A program made the translations under genes and the position numbers. DNA of 64,000 bases from an uncultured Poribacteria bacterium (GTDB taxonomy: Bacteria > Poribacteria > WGA-4E > WGA-3G), in the NCBI GenBank assembly GCA_951812525.1, contig OX638316.1, positions 4,706,506 to 4,770,505 of the forward strand. Reading direction: 5' to 3'. The notes beneath the pieces are model-generated. The model was not told the origin of the DNA and made no database searches. It worked only from the letters and a program-made list of their open reading frames with translations. Shown here piece by piece: positions 1 through 9,760 of this stretch; position 1 is the stretch's first letter, and each line of letters opens with the position of its first letter.

Positions 1-1156
1 AAGTAGCGATCACCCACAGCGACATCCCCATCTTATAGCAGAATCCAATCAGGAAGGCAGCACTCACTATCAACCATATCACTGCCGCTCGATATGAGAT
101 CGGTTCGTCTTGATCTGCAAGTGTCGAACGCATACCGAATAACCTTCGGAAAATTTGGCTCAGGTATCGGCGTGCACTCCAGACTGCAATCAGACCGATA
201 CCGAGATATGCGCCGAAAGATTGCTCCTCGGCGTACGGGAACGGTGCCGACAAACCGACCGAACTGCCTATGACCCGAAGTGCCTGCCAATACAGGTAAA
301 AAAACCAACAGGAAAACGACAACTCCAGCGGCATGAAAAAGGCGAGTCCGACTGCGAATGGATAAATACCGACCGGAAACCATGTAATGGCGTTCCACGG
401 ACGGACAGTAAAGAAATCGGCGATGTCGTAGGCGCGGATGCCGCTGAGGCGCGGCACTTGTGGGAATAGGTAATTAACCCCGTTGAGAAGATCAATGGCA
501 GCTGCGACCCCGAACCCGATCCACATCGCCTTGCTTCGGAAAAACCCGCTCCTCGGGTTTGCCATAGCGAGCGGCAATTGGATGAGTGGGTAGCTTAACT
601 TCTCATTCTCTGTCCACTGTCTTCGGAAGATAAAGTTGATACTCAGCATCACCGAAAACAGCGCAGCGAGAAAGAGTCCCCACCACAACAGCGGCCTTCC
701 CCACGCTTCAAGGTGTGGGTAGAACGTGGAACCGCCATCAAAGAAGTTTGCCAACCCGCGTTTATCGGTAACGGATGTCCACGACGGGATATAGTGCCAA
801 AATAGGGACTGCCAATCGTTCTCTGGGGTTGCGTAGGCGAAGGCGTAACTGATAATTGGGAGGAGAATCTGGACGCACATGTGTCCGCCGATAGCCGTGG
901 AGAGACACAACATCACATAGATCGTCAGGAGTTCACCGGCGGAAAGCGAGAATTGCGGCGAGTATTTTTTGGCGAAGCGGTTTATGATAGTCAGGACGAA
1001 CAGGAGCGTGATGGTGTTATAGAGCAAGGAGATCATCGACATGTGCGCGATGTCCCAACGTAGCCCCATCATCTGCCATACAGCGTTAGCTGGAATCAGG
1101 AGCAGCCCGATGCAAACTGCTTTTAAACTAAGGGGTGAGAATTGGCGTTGACGCAA
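1..1156 (-). CDS. Polytopic membrane protein, DUF6785/DUF6784-like, C-terminus cut by window edge
   Basis: An open frame runs on the minus strand from a stop at about 1181-1183 to the left edge without interruption, so the C-terminus lies outside the window. The reading shows repeated hydrophobic segments (for example around IGLLLIPANAVW near the N-terminus and LLWWGLFLAALFSVMLSINF around 660) and a conserved-looking stretch WTENEKLSYPLIQLPLAM. These match my memory of the large DUF6785/DUF6784 membrane family common in Poribacteria and Armatimonadetes, whose function is unknown. I choose TTG at 1156 as start because the first in-frame ATG (1072) would remove the first membrane helix; the start is uncertain. 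The gene lies about 1.1 kb downstream of hflK and could be read from the same direction. Confidence 0.7.
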   Translation of the reverse strand, partial: MRQRQFSPLSLKAVCIGLLLIPANAVWQMMGLRWDIAHMSMISLLYNTITLLFVLTIINRFAKKYSPQFSLSAGELLTIYVMLCLSTAIGGHMCVQILLPIISYAFAYATPENDWQSLFWHYIPSWTSVTDKRGLANFFDGGSTFYPHLEAWGRPLLWWGLFLAALFSVMLSINFIFRRQWTENEKLSYPLIQLPLAMANPRSGFFRSKAMWIGFGVAAAIDLLNGVNYLFPQVPRLSGIRAYDIADFFTVRPWNAITWFPVGIYPFAVGLAFFMPLELSFSCWFFYLYWQALRVIGSSVGLSAPFPYAEEQSFGAYLGIGLIAVWSARRYLSQIFRRLFGMRSTLADQDEPISYRAAVIWLIVSAAFLIGFCYKMGMSLWVIAT

Positions 1157-1328
1157 AGTAGTTTGTGACAGCGTGAATGCTCATTAGTGGCATTCACACT
1201 GTTTAAGAGGGATTTCCGAATCCCGACGTATGCTCGCAGATGCCTAATGTATACCTGAATATTTTTCCCCTATTTTACCCATCCAAACAGACAACAACTT
1301 CGGTTAAAGGATAAAAAAATAACGAAAC

Positions 1329-2291
1329 CTAACGCCTGTACGTCCCACTGCTTTTCAGATACCTATAAAGATCACTATCGGTTGTTAGAATAAGCTTCGT
1401 ACGCTCACCCGTCGTTTGTCTATAGGTCTCTAAGGTTTGGATAAACGCGTAAAACTCCGGGTCTTGACCGTGTGCTTCGGCATAGATTTGGATCGCCTGC
1501 GCGTCTGCATCGCCTTTAATCTGCTCGGCTGCCTTATACGCCTCAGATTGGATCCGCTCTAACTCCTTCTGTTTTTGTCCCATGATGTCCGCAGCTTCAC
1601 CCGCACCTTCAGATTTGTACTTTTCCGAAATGCGTTGCCGTTCTGAAATCATTTGGTCAAACACCTTTTTACGGACCTCGTCTACATAATTGATGCGTTT
1701 TATCTGAACATCAACGAGTTCAATACCGTATTGCGGAACTGTCTCCTGTACTTTCTCAAGCATCATGCGTGTAATACGTTCCCTGCCAATCTGAATCTCT
1801 TCCAACGGCTCGCCGGCTTGTCCCTCCTCATCCTCAAGGGCTTCCAAATCAAGATCTAAGACGCGATTTGAATCCCGCACAACTTCAATCAACAGTTGGG
1901 CTGTCACTAAATCCCGCGCCGCCGAATCAATAATGTCATCCAAACGCGACTGGGCAAACTGTTCTGTTCCCAAGGCTTGATAAAATTTGAGAGCGTCTTT
2001 AATACGCCACCGCGCCGTGGTATCCAGCCAGATGAACCTCTTGTCCTTCGTTGGAACCTGGTTCGGCGACCCATCCCATTCAAGCACTCGCTTCTCAAAG
2101 CGATGCACCTGTTGAATGAATGGCGTTTTTATTTTTAAACCTGCAGTGACGACCGGTTCTCCAACAGGACGACCGAATTCGGTAATGACTACCTGCTCAC
2201 CCTCATAAACGGAATAGAACATCCCCATAGCAACCGGAACGGCTAAAACTACAACGATAATCAGGATTATCAGTATATTTTTCGATTTCAT
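1329..2291 (-). CDS. hflC: HflC, membrane SPFH-domain modulator of FtsH
   Basis: The product (320 aa) has one N-terminal membrane helix (about residues 5-27) followed by an SPFH/band-7 domain with the typical VYEGEQVVITEFGRPVG start and a charged helical C-terminal part containing ERQRISEKYKSEGAGEAADI. In known bacteria HflC pairs with HflK, forms a large periplasm-facing assembly and restrains the membrane protease FtsH. It follows hflK by about 20 bp in the same direction, so the two are co-transcribed and probably translated together. A purine-rich AAAAGGAGCC lies just before the ATG. Length and domain order are normal for the family. Confidence 0.95.
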   Translation of the reverse strand: MKSKNILIILIIVVVLAVPVAMGMFYSVYEGEQVVITEFGRPVGEPVVTAGLKIKTPFIQQVHRFEKRVLEWDGSPNQVPTKDKRFIWLDTTARWRIKDALKFYQALGTEQFAQSRLDDIIDSAARDLVTAQLLIEVVRDSNRVLDLDLEALEDEEGQAGEPLEEIQIGRERITRMMLEKVQETVPQYGIELVDVQIKRINYVDEVRKKVFDQMISERQRISEKYKSEGAGEAADIMGQKQKELERIQSEAYKAAEQIKGDADAQAIQIYAEAHGQDPEFYAFIQTLETYRQTTGERTKLILTTDSDLYRYLKSSGTYRR

Positions 2292-2313
2292 CAGAGGCTC
2301 CTTTTTAAGTCTA

Positions 2314-3282
2314 TTATTCCTTCAGTTGTAGAAACGGGATAGGCGAGTTCGCATCTCCATCAATAACATAAATCTCTTTGACCTGCGGTAAAATCTCTCG
2401 CATCGCTTCCAAATAGAGGCGGCGGCGTGTGACCTCTTTCGCTTTCTCATACTCCGAACGAATTGCCTTGAACCGATCGGCATCGCCTTGTGCCTCGTTC
2501 ACCCGTTTCAGGGCGTAGCCTTGTGCCTCCGAAATCTTTTGTGCTGCCAACCCTTTCGACTTAGGAACGGATTGGTTGTAATCGCGCCACGCTTCATTGA
2601 TGAGACGCTCCTTCTCCTGCTTCGCCTCGTTAACGGCGTTGAAAGCAGCTTTTACTGCCTCCGGGGGATTTACATCTTGTAGCGTCACTGTCGCAACATC
2701 CAAACCCGTCTGATACAGATCCAGCAGTCGCTGCAAATCCATTTCAACTTCCGCAGCAATTTCAATACGACCGATAGTCAGCACCTCAGTGACTGTCCGA
2801 TCTCCAATGATCCGGCTCATCACGGATTCTGTAAGGTCACGTAAGGCACGCTGCGGATTCCTCACGGAAAACAGGAAATTTTTTGGGTCCTTGATTTTAT
2901 ACTGGACGACCCATTCAACATCGGCGATGCTCAGGTCACCCGATAGCAGAAGCGACTCGTCCGAGTAGTCACGGGTATCATACTGCGTCCGAATACCTGC
3001 ACGCAGCGTCCGAAAACCGAACTCTTCTTTAAAAACCTTTCGGACAGGAACGTTAATGGCTCTCTCAATACCGAGCGGTAACTTGAAGTGGAGTCCAGGT
3101 TCGGCTTGGCGGACAGATTTGCCAAACATCAGTACGACTGCTATTTCGTCTGCTTCAACGGTATAATAACTGGTGGCTAAGGACGCTAAGATGATTATAC
3201 CGAGAATTACGTACAACACACGTTTGGGAGTGATAAGTCGTGTGTACGGATACTGTGCAGTCCATTCATGGAGTTGTTGCAC
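2314..3282 (-). CDS. hflK: HflK, membrane SPFH-domain modulator of FtsH
   Basis: The 322-aa product has a membrane helix at about residues 22-42 (VLYVILGIIILASLATSYYT) and an SPFH domain with the HflK-type phrases EAMREILP near the C-terminus and LQDVNPPEAVKAAFNAVNEA in the middle. It is the first gene of the hflK-hflC pair. The known role is to form, with HflC, the complex around FtsH that controls membrane-protein turnover. The glycine- and proline-rich N-terminal extension of enterobacterial HflK is absent here, which is usual outside Gammaproteobacteria. An AGGAGA motif precedes the ATG. Confidence 0.95.
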   Translation of the reverse strand: MQQLHEWTAQYPYTRLITPKRVLYVILGIIILASLATSYYTVEADEIAVVLMFGKSVRQAEPGLHFKLPLGIERAINVPVRKVFKEEFGFRTLRAGIRTQYDTRDYSDESLLLSGDLSIADVEWVVQYKIKDPKNFLFSVRNPQRALRDLTESVMSRIIGDRTVTEVLTIGRIEIAAEVEMDLQRLLDLYQTGLDVATVTLQDVNPPEAVKAAFNAVNEAKQEKERLINEAWRDYNQSVPKSKGLAAQKISEAQGYALKRVNEAQGDADRFKAIRSEYEKAKEVTRRRLYLEAMREILPQVKEIYVIDGDANSPIPFLQLKE

Positions 3283-3393
3283 AAGAGTTCTCCTTTTTTA
3301 GTTCTGCGAATAATTTAAGGAAGTATACTGTAATCAACATTTGCAATGATAGCGTATCTCGCCGAAGCTGTCAAGGAAAAGTATTGTGGGTTT

Positions 3394-3534
3394 AGGATCA
3401 TTCAATTTTACAACAATTTATATCCGGACGCCCGAACTTGTTCGGGACAATGCATGCAACCCGAATAAATTCGGGCGTCCATCAACAGAAATCCTTTACA
3501 TAGGTAAACTTATTTCCTAAAACTAAATGACCCT
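3394..3534. mobile_element. MITE-like element, copy 1 (degenerate left end)
   Basis: The right end AAAACTAAATGACCCT matches the ends of the 149-bp copies at 58686-58834 and 61210-61358, and the left end AGGATCATTCAATTTTA is a degenerate inverted match. The interior holds a long inverted repeat (GGACGCCCGAA at 3426-3436 with TTCGGGCGTCC at 3470-3480) and a nested hairpin CCCGAAC-TT-GTTCGGG. It fills most of the 314-bp gap between hflK and hsdR. It has no coding capacity. Confidence 0.6.
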
Positions 3535-3596
3535 GTCGTGGGTTAACTGTTGGGGATTGGCAGGATTCGGCAGGTGAAAATCGCCGTTAGAACCCC

Positions 3597-6560
3597 TCAC
3601 ACGGCGGAAGACGATTGCTCAAGATACGCGCGATAGAGACGTTGCTTGATGTCAGCATTAATTTCCGGTTTCGATAATTTCGTATAGAGTTCAAGTTTGT
3701 TATTGACGAAATCCAATAAAATTTCATCAATCACCTGATCAAACTTATACCGTTTGTTGGTCTCCGTATTATCCCCGTCAATCACCTGTCGCAATTCTTC
3801 GTTTTCGCGCACTTTTCGGTGAATGGTCTCAATGTCAACTTTATCTTCCGTTGTGAACTCCGTCTGATAAGCATTGTTCAGAGCATCAATGATATTGGAG
3901 AGGTAATCCTGCTCAGGTTCCCTCAAGGGAGCGACCTCGCTGCCGAACCCTTCAACCTCGCTATCGTTCTTTTCAAGTGAAAGTTGTAGACTGTCATGCG
4001 TTTTCTGTACACGAAATGAATCCAAGTCCACAGACTCAAGGACACCTTGCAGGTCTGAGTGCTCCCGTTTCGGAAGCTTCTTGTTGAGACTGCGACCAAA
4101 GATATACAACTTTTCCAACGCTACATCGGTGAAGGTAATCAACTGTGAGATGTATCCGTAGAGCCGAATATAACTTTGTAAGGAAGAACGAAACTCCTCC
4201 CTGTCACCTGTTTCAAGCTCTGACCACCGCTCGACAACGCGATCGAGGATGCCTTGTAGCGATTCATCTGGACGACCTGCTTCGTAAAAAATGAGGCAGA
4301 AACGATCAATGGTATCCGCCTCATAGAGGTCAAAATTCTCCAGCTGGTCCTGTAGGTCGTACAACCGATTCGGGTCGGTCTCCTCGGCGAGCGATGTGGT
4401 CTGATAGTATTGCTGAAACGCTTCCTGCACCTGATCGGGTTCATTCACAAAATCGAGTACCAGCGTATCGGTTTTCCCAGCAGCGACGCGGTTCAGGCGA
4501 CTCAAGGTCTGGACGCATTGGAGCCCGTCCAACCGCTTATCGACGTACATTGTCTGCAGCATCGGCTCATCGAACCCCGTTTGGAACTTGTTGGCGACAA
4601 TCAGGATACGATATTGCAGACTCTTGAAGGTGTCTGCAATCGAAACACCCGGTGGCAAGTTATTCATCCCGTTTTCAGTGTAGTCCACCCCGTTGTCGGT
4701 GTCGTGAACGGTGCCGCTGAACGCTACCAGACAACCGTAGGGAAACCCCATTTCCCGCATTTGTCTATCGAACTCCAACTTGTATCTGACACAGTGCAGT
4801 CGGGATGAGGTGACCAACATCGCCCGCCCATTTCCTCCGATTGTCTTTGATGTTCGTGCTTTGAAGTGTTCAAGGATAATCCGTGTTTTGGTCTCAATAC
4901 TGTGCGGTTGTAGGTCAACGTAATTGGTGAGTGTTCGGAGCGTCCGTGCCTTCTCGTATTCTTTATCCTCCGGGACGCTTTTGACCAGTTCAAAATATCT
5001 CTTAAAGGTGGTGTAGTTTTGTAGCACGTCCAGTGTAAAGCCTTCACTGATACTCTGGCGCATCGAATAGACGTGGAACGGGAAAAATTTACCTTCGTCG
5101 TCCTTCCGTCCAAAGAGTTCTAAGGTTTTGTTTTTTGGTGTGCCGCTGAAACCAAAATAGGAGATATGATCCTGCATTCTGCGCTGTTCCATCTCCTCAA
5201 GGATCCGAGCATCTATATCCGATACTTCGTCGGCATCATCTTCCGTTGTCTCTCCCTCAATCCCTTTCGAGAGCGAGGCTCTGAGGTTTTTCGCCGACTC
5301 ACCGCTCTGCGAGGAGTGCGCTTCGTCGATAATCACGGCGAAGGTCTTGCTTCTGAGTTTGCCAATCTCCTCAGCAATCACACTGAACTTCTGAATCGTC
5401 GAGATGATGATGTCTTTGCCTAATTCAAGGAAACCCCTGAGTTGTGCCGAATCCTTATCAGCCGCATGAACCACACCCTCGACCTGTTCCACCTGCTTAA
5501 TCGTCTCCCGAAGCTGCCTGTCAAGCACGCGCCGATCAGTCACGACGATCACGGAGTCGAAGATCCGATTTGTATCCGTCCGAGAGCGGTACAGATGCGT
5601 TAGCAGATGCGCCAACCACGCGATGGAGTTTGATTTACCGCTCCCTGTGGTGTGTTGGATGAGGTAGTTGTTCCCAACACCCTTCGCAAGGATATCTGCT
5701 TTCAATTCACGAATCACGTCAAGCTGATGGTATCGCGGGAAAACGAGCACGCCGTGCTTCTCATCTTTCACTTCACCAATTCTGGAATCGTAAACCTTTT
5801 CTGTGGTCTCCTGCTCGTGAATAAAGTTGTTGATTAACTCCATCAGGTTATTGGGGTGTAGGATGTCCTCCCAGAGGTAGGCGGTCTTGTGACCTTCCGG
5901 GTACACTGGATTTTCGATATCCTTGTTGAACGGAAAGAAGCGTGTATTGCCTCCTTGCAATCGGGTTGTCATTGAGACCTTCTCGTTGCCCACCGCAAAG
6001 TGAACCAGACACCGTTTGAATTGCAACAACGGTTCTCTCGGATCGCGATCTGTTCGGTACTGTTTCTCAGCATCTGTCACCACCTGACCGGTGAGGCTGT
6101 TCTTTAGCTCCATTGTTATCAGTGGCAGACCGTTGAGGCACAACACCATATCGAGCGAATTTTCGTTCTGCTGTGAATACTTGAGCTGCCGAATTAGGGA
6201 GAATCGGTTCTGTTCGTATAGCCATTGATGGTCGGGGTTCATGCCACTTGAGGGTTGGAAGTAGGTTAAGTCAAAGGAACAGCCGCGATCCTTAACGCCT
6301 TTCCGCAACACGTCCAGTACTCCACGACGCTCAACCTGGTTGCTGATACGGAGCGTGAGTTTCTGCGGTGTCTCTTCTCCGTACTGGCGTTCGAGTCTCT
6401 GATACGCCTTCGGTTGGGTTGCCCGTATAAATTGCAATACCTCATCGGGTACAAGGCAGAAGTATTTATCGTAGTCAGTAGGTTGCAACGAGGAGTAGCC
6501 CGACTGATTCAGGTGTTGTTCGATGTGTTCTTCAAAATTTTCTTCGGTATACCTCGGCAT
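3597..6560 (-). CDS. hsdR: Type I restriction enzyme, R subunit
   Basis: The 987-aa product is the ATP-dependent translocase and nuclease of a type I restriction system. An N-terminal nuclease region carries the PD-(D/E)xK-type phrase NGLPLITMELKN (about residues 143-154). The helicase core shows Walker A HTTGSGKSNSIAWL (about 305) and the DEAH box AVIIDEAHSSQSGE (about 412), plus FGFSGTP and LIVANKFQTGFDEP-like motifs of the second RecA domain. It is the last gene of hsdM-hsdS-hsdR, starting 3 bp after the hsdS stop. The frame is intact and of ordinary length, so the nuclease is probably active. Confidence 0.96.
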   Translation of the reverse strand: MPRYTEENFEEHIEQHLNQSGYSSLQPTDYDKYFCLVPDEVLQFIRATQPKAYQRLERQYGEETPQKLTLRISNQVERRGVLDVLRKGVKDRGCSFDLTYFQPSSGMNPDHQWLYEQNRFSLIRQLKYSQQNENSLDMVLCLNGLPLITMELKNSLTGQVVTDAEKQYRTDRDPREPLLQFKRCLVHFAVGNEKVSMTTRLQGGNTRFFPFNKDIENPVYPEGHKTAYLWEDILHPNNLMELINNFIHEQETTEKVYDSRIGEVKDEKHGVLVFPRYHQLDVIRELKADILAKGVGNNYLIQHTTGSGKSNSIAWLAHLLTHLYRSRTDTNRIFDSVIVVTDRRVLDRQLRETIKQVEQVEGVVHAADKDSAQLRGFLELGKDIIISTIQKFSVIAEEIGKLRSKTFAVIIDEAHSSQSGESAKNLRASLSKGIEGETTEDDADEVSDIDARILEEMEQRRMQDHISYFGFSGTPKNKTLELFGRKDDEGKFFPFHVYSMRQSISEGFTLDVLQNYTTFKRYFELVKSVPEDKEYEKARTLRTLTNYVDLQPHSIETKTRIILEHFKARTSKTIGGNGRAMLVTSSRLHCVRYKLEFDRQMREMGFPYGCLVAFSGTVHDTDNGVDYTENGMNNLPPGVSIADTFKSLQYRILIVANKFQTGFDEPMLQTMYVDKRLDGLQCVQTLSRLNRVAAGKTDTLVLDFVNEPDQVQEAFQQYYQTTSLAEETDPNRLYDLQDQLENFDLYEADTIDRFCLIFYEAGRPDESLQGILDRVVERWSELETGDREEFRSSLQSYIRLYGYISQLITFTDVALEKLYIFGRSLNKKLPKREHSDLQGVLESVDLDSFRVQKTHDSLQLSLEKNDSEVEGFGSEVAPLREPEQDYLSNIIDALNNAYQTEFTTEDKVDIETIHRKVRENEELRQVIDGDNTETNKRYKFDQVIDEILLDFVNNKLELYTKLSKPEINADIKQRLYRAYLEQSSSAV

Positions 6561-6563
6561 GGT

Positions 6564-7802
6564 CTAAACCTCGCTTCGGACATCAATTTTGCCTGTTACC
6601 GCTTCGGAGATGAGGGACTGACGGTATTCTTTAAGGAGTTCAATTTTTCGGCGTTCTGCGGCAATCAGTTCGTCAATCTGTTTGTTTTTATACTCTAAGA
6701 AATTGACGATTTGGTGTTGTTCTCTAAATGGAGGCGTTATAGTGAACATACTAAAGAATGCATCAGGGTACAATCTCCATCTGGAATGCCAAATCCCTTT
6801 CGACCAACGTATAATTTCCTTGACATGATTTGGAGTACGATAGAGATAATCGTAATATCTTGGCAGGTATTCATCACTTTTTAATTCGTAAACATTGTAG
6901 GAAGGACTTACAATTCCGTCAAACGTTGAAATACCTAATGCCCCCATCCATGCCCACATTGTATTAATAACCAGATTCCCCACAGAACAATGTTTGTATC
7001 CTTCCAGAGTTTCAGCTAGAAACATACCAACATTCTTTTCTGCCCTTGGAGAAACCCCGGTAATATGTGATACTGTCAGCAATTCTTCCTTTCCAGTCGT
7101 TGACCTATCGTCTCTTTGATTGAAAATACGTTTATTTCTTCTCACTTCCCAATGCTTCGGTATCTCCCCAATCCACTCCACGCCCGACGGCTTCATCTCC
7201 ACATTCGGGTCAAGCCCCTTCGTCACTGCCTGATTTATCAGTGTGGTGCGTTGTTCCTGCAGCAGTTCTATCCGTCGTTCTTTGATGCGGATGAGCTCGT
7301 CAATCTGTTCGGTTTTGCGGTCGAGGAAGTTGACGATAGCGCGTTGTGTAGGGAATGCAGGGCACGCCACTGAAAATTCACGTAGATACCTATAGTGTCG
7401 GTTGTAACCCTTATTTGGGATTTTAAGATTCAAAAGTGCGTAGTAAAAAAAACGAGGGTTTAAAATGTCATCGTTTGGATAAAGAAGTTGCGTTCCGTCA
7501 GCACCAAGGGTAAATGGAAAATCGACATACTTGAAAATACGAGTATGATCACCAAAAACCACGACAGGCAAATTATCAGAGATGACAGAGTTAGTAAAAT
7601 CTGTCCAACCTGCAATAAATGATGCGCCTTGGTCAATTACCGGAAATTCACCAGATTCTTGATAGTCCATTTTCGGAATTGACGTTTTTTTCTTGGTTTT
7701 AACCTTTTTCAGACAATGCGTAAAAGGCAAAATTTTCCAATGCTTCGGTAACTCTCCAATCCACTCCATACCACTTTCTTTATATTCAGGATAACGTCTC
7801 AT
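6564..7802 (-). CDS. hsdS: Type I restriction-modification specificity subunit
   Basis: The product (412 aa) has the two-fold HsdS plan. Each half starts with a target-recognition domain headed by W-I-G-E-x-P-K-H-W (residues about 14 and 209) and ends in a conserved helix, QIDELIRIKERRIELLQEQR in the first half and QIDELIAAERRKIELLKEYR in the second. It recognises the bipartite DNA target for methylation and cutting. Its ATG overlaps the hsdM stop by 4 bp (ATGA). The two recognition domains differ clearly from each other, so the target should be an asymmetric bipartite site. I see no second or partial hsdS nearby, hence no sign of a shuffling locus. Confidence 0.96.
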   Translation of the reverse strand: MRRYPEYKESGMEWIGELPKHWKILPFTHCLKKVKTKKKTSIPKMDYQESGEFPVIDQGASFIAGWTDFTNSVISDNLPVVVFGDHTRIFKYVDFPFTLGADGTQLLYPNDDILNPRFFYYALLNLKIPNKGYNRHYRYLREFSVACPAFPTQRAIVNFLDRKTEQIDELIRIKERRIELLQEQRTTLINQAVTKGLDPNVEMKPSGVEWIGEIPKHWEVRRNKRIFNQRDDRSTTGKEELLTVSHITGVSPRAEKNVGMFLAETLEGYKHCSVGNLVINTMWAWMGALGISTFDGIVSPSYNVYELKSDEYLPRYYDYLYRTPNHVKEIIRWSKGIWHSRWRLYPDAFFSMFTITPPFREQHQIVNFLEYKNKQIDELIAAERRKIELLKEYRQSLISEAVTGKIDVRSEV

Positions 7803-9544
7803 AACCCCAACACCTCATTCAGCAAGCCTTCGCTTTTCCGTTCAAGATCCAGCATTTCCTCGGCAATCTCCTTGAGTGACCGCAGCGGCGTGTACTGATA
7901 GAAATACTTGTTAAAGTTAATTTCATAGCCCACCTTATCCTTCTTCCTATCCATCCAACTATCAGATAGGTGCGGTTTCACTTCCCGTTGGTAGTAGTCA
8001 TCTACCTCCTCTGTGAGAGGAACGCGCTCATAGTCTCGCAGCTTGGTATCCGGTTTCGGATTGCCCCGCTTGTCCGTGACAACGACCTCCGTCTCCTCAC
8101 CCAAAATCTCCTGCTTTTCGACCAGCGGTCTCTCAATTGTCACTTTCGTGAATCCGAAAAAGTCGTTTGGATAGATTTTGGAGTGTTCGGTCTCTTCAAA
8201 GTTGGTGTACTGCTCCACTATTTGACGGATATCCCCATCGGAAATGAAAGCATTCTTGTCTCCGAGATTCCTTTTCATATCGTCGTGGAAGTCAACAGCA
8301 TTAATCAGTTGTATTTTACCTTGTCGTGCCTCCGACTTTCGATTCGTTAAGATCCAGATATAGGTGGAAATACTGGTGTTGAAAAAGAGTTTCTCAGGCA
8401 AGGCAACAATACACTCCAGCCAGTCGTTTTCGATGATCCAACGTCGGATTTCACTCTCACCACTGCCTGCATCGCCTGTAAAGAGCGGCGATCCGTTAAA
8501 GACGATGCCGACCCGACTCCCGCGATCCTCCATCTTGGAGAGTATATGTTGCAGAAACAGCAACGCCCCATCTGAGGAGCGAGGTGTCCCAGCAGAAAAT
8601 CTACCGTAGGCGTTCTGCGCTTCCGTTTTTATCACCGCTTCATCAGACTTCCAACTGACACCGAAGGGCGGATTCGTTATCATGTAATCGAAGCGTTCGC
8701 CTTGAAATTGGTCATTAGAGAGACTGGATCCGTGTCGGATAGCACCCGGATTTTCACCTGTAATTAGCATATCCGATTTGCAGATTGCGTAGGTCTGTGC
8801 GTTCAACTCCTGACCTAACAGTCGAATATCAGCTTCGGGATTAATCTGTTCGCGGAAGTATTCCTTCCCGATTGTCAACATGCCGCCTGTCCCGCAACAC
8901 GGATCGAAAATACTGCGGATAACGCCTTGACCGCGCAGGTCTTCACGGTGTTCGGCGAATAGGAGCGAGACCAATAACCGCACGACATCCCGTGGCGTGT
9001 AGTGTTCCCCACTGGTTTCATTGGACATCTCCGAGAATCGGCGGAGCAGCTCTTCAAAGACCTGTCCCATTGTGTGGTTGTCTACCTTATTTGGGTGTAG
9101 ATCGACTTCGGTAAACTTATCGCAGAAGATAAAAAGCCGATCATTTCTGTGTAGCCGCTCAATAAATCCATCAAGGTTGAAGTTTTCGATGATGTCGCGG
9201 ACATCTTGACTGAACCCGTTGAGGTAGTTCTCAAAGTTGAGATGGATATTGTTCGGGTCTGCTTTCAGTCGAGATAGGTCGTACTGGGAGGTGTTGTAGA
9301 AGCTGGTATTTGTTTCTTTCAGGATAATTCGGGGTAACGCTTCTTCTGGTACTTTGTCCTTAAACCGGTTGTAGGTATTGATGGCTTTTTCTTTTCGTCC
9401 GTCTTCGTCTAAGATGCAGTCTAATCGGCGGAGCACGAGGAACGGGAGGGTGATGTCGCCGTATTCGTGGGGTTTGAAGAGTCCTCTGAGTACATCATCG
9501 GCTACAGTCCAGACGAGATTTGCCAGTTCTTGATAATTCGCCAT
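7799..9544 (-). CDS. hsdM: Type I restriction-modification methyltransferase subunit
   Basis: The 581-aa product is the N6-adenine methyltransferase subunit. An N-terminal helical HsdM domain is followed by the AdoMet-binding motif IFDPCCGTGGML and the catalytic motif NPPFG (in DYMITNPPFGVSWK). The phrase SGEHYTPRDVVRLLV is typical of HsdM. It is the first gene of the operon, with an AAAGGAAAC site before the ATG, and it overlaps hsdS by 4 bp. The C-terminal coiled segment (EEMLDLERKSEGLLNEVL) probably contacts HsdS. Confidence 0.97.
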   Translation of the reverse strand: MANYQELANLVWTVADDVLRGLFKPHEYGDITLPFLVLRRLDCILDEDGRKEKAINTYNRFKDKVPEEALPRIILKETNTSFYNTSQYDLSRLKADPNNIHLNFENYLNGFSQDVRDIIENFNLDGFIERLHRNDRLFIFCDKFTEVDLHPNKVDNHTMGQVFEELLRRFSEMSNETSGEHYTPRDVVRLLVSLLFAEHREDLRGQGVIRSIFDPCCGTGGMLTIGKEYFREQINPEADIRLLGQELNAQTYAICKSDMLITGENPGAIRHGSSLSNDQFQGERFDYMITNPPFGVSWKSDEAVIKTEAQNAYGRFSAGTPRSSDGALLFLQHILSKMEDRGSRVGIVFNGSPLFTGDAGSGESEIRRWIIENDWLECIVALPEKLFFNTSISTYIWILTNRKSEARQGKIQLINAVDFHDDMKRNLGDKNAFISDGDIRQIVEQYTNFEETEHSKIYPNDFFGFTKVTIERPLVEKQEILGEETEVVVTDKRGNPKPDTKLRDYERVPLTEEVDDYYQREVKPHLSDSWMDRKKDKVGYEINFNKYFYQYTPLRSLKEIAEEMLDLERKSEGLLNEVLGL

Positions 9545-9690
9545 GCGTTTCCTTTTCGTTAGGTTATGTTTATTACATCGTGATTTGTGTTGTGGATGGG
9601 AAATCTATCCTAACCACGTTCAATGTATTAAAATAATAACAAGTTTCAAGAAAAAATCAAGCCAAAATATCAAATGGGTACCCACAACCC

Positions 9691-9718
9691 CGGTGAAGTC
9701 CATACGGACTTCATACCG
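9691..9718. repeat. Hairpin GAAGTCC-ATAC-GGACTTC
   Basis: A perfect 7-bp stem with a 4-base loop is flanked by a further 4-bp pairing CGGT/ACCG with a two-base bulge. No T-run follows on either strand, so it does not look like an intrinsic terminator. It may be a diverged relative of the other hairpin repeats of the window. Confidence 0.5.
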
Positions 9719-9725
9719 TTGATTC

Positions 9726-9760
9726 AACCCACAACCCACAACCCATAACCCAAAACCCAC
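9726..9760. repeat. Heptamer tandem repeat, AACCCAN x5
   Basis: Five consecutive 7-mers read AACCCAC, AACCCAC, AACCCAT, AACCCAA, AACCCAC. The unit length is the same as in the other heptamer loci of this window although the sequence differs. Confidence 0.85.

Noticed and set aside
881-1063. 60-codon open frame on the plus strand
   Set aside because: It is antisense to the long membrane-protein frame at 1-1156, which has clear hydrophobic helices.
3597-9544. Phase-variable or shuffling type I system
   Set aside because: There is only one complete hsdS, no partial hsdS, no inverted repeats and no recombinase gene.
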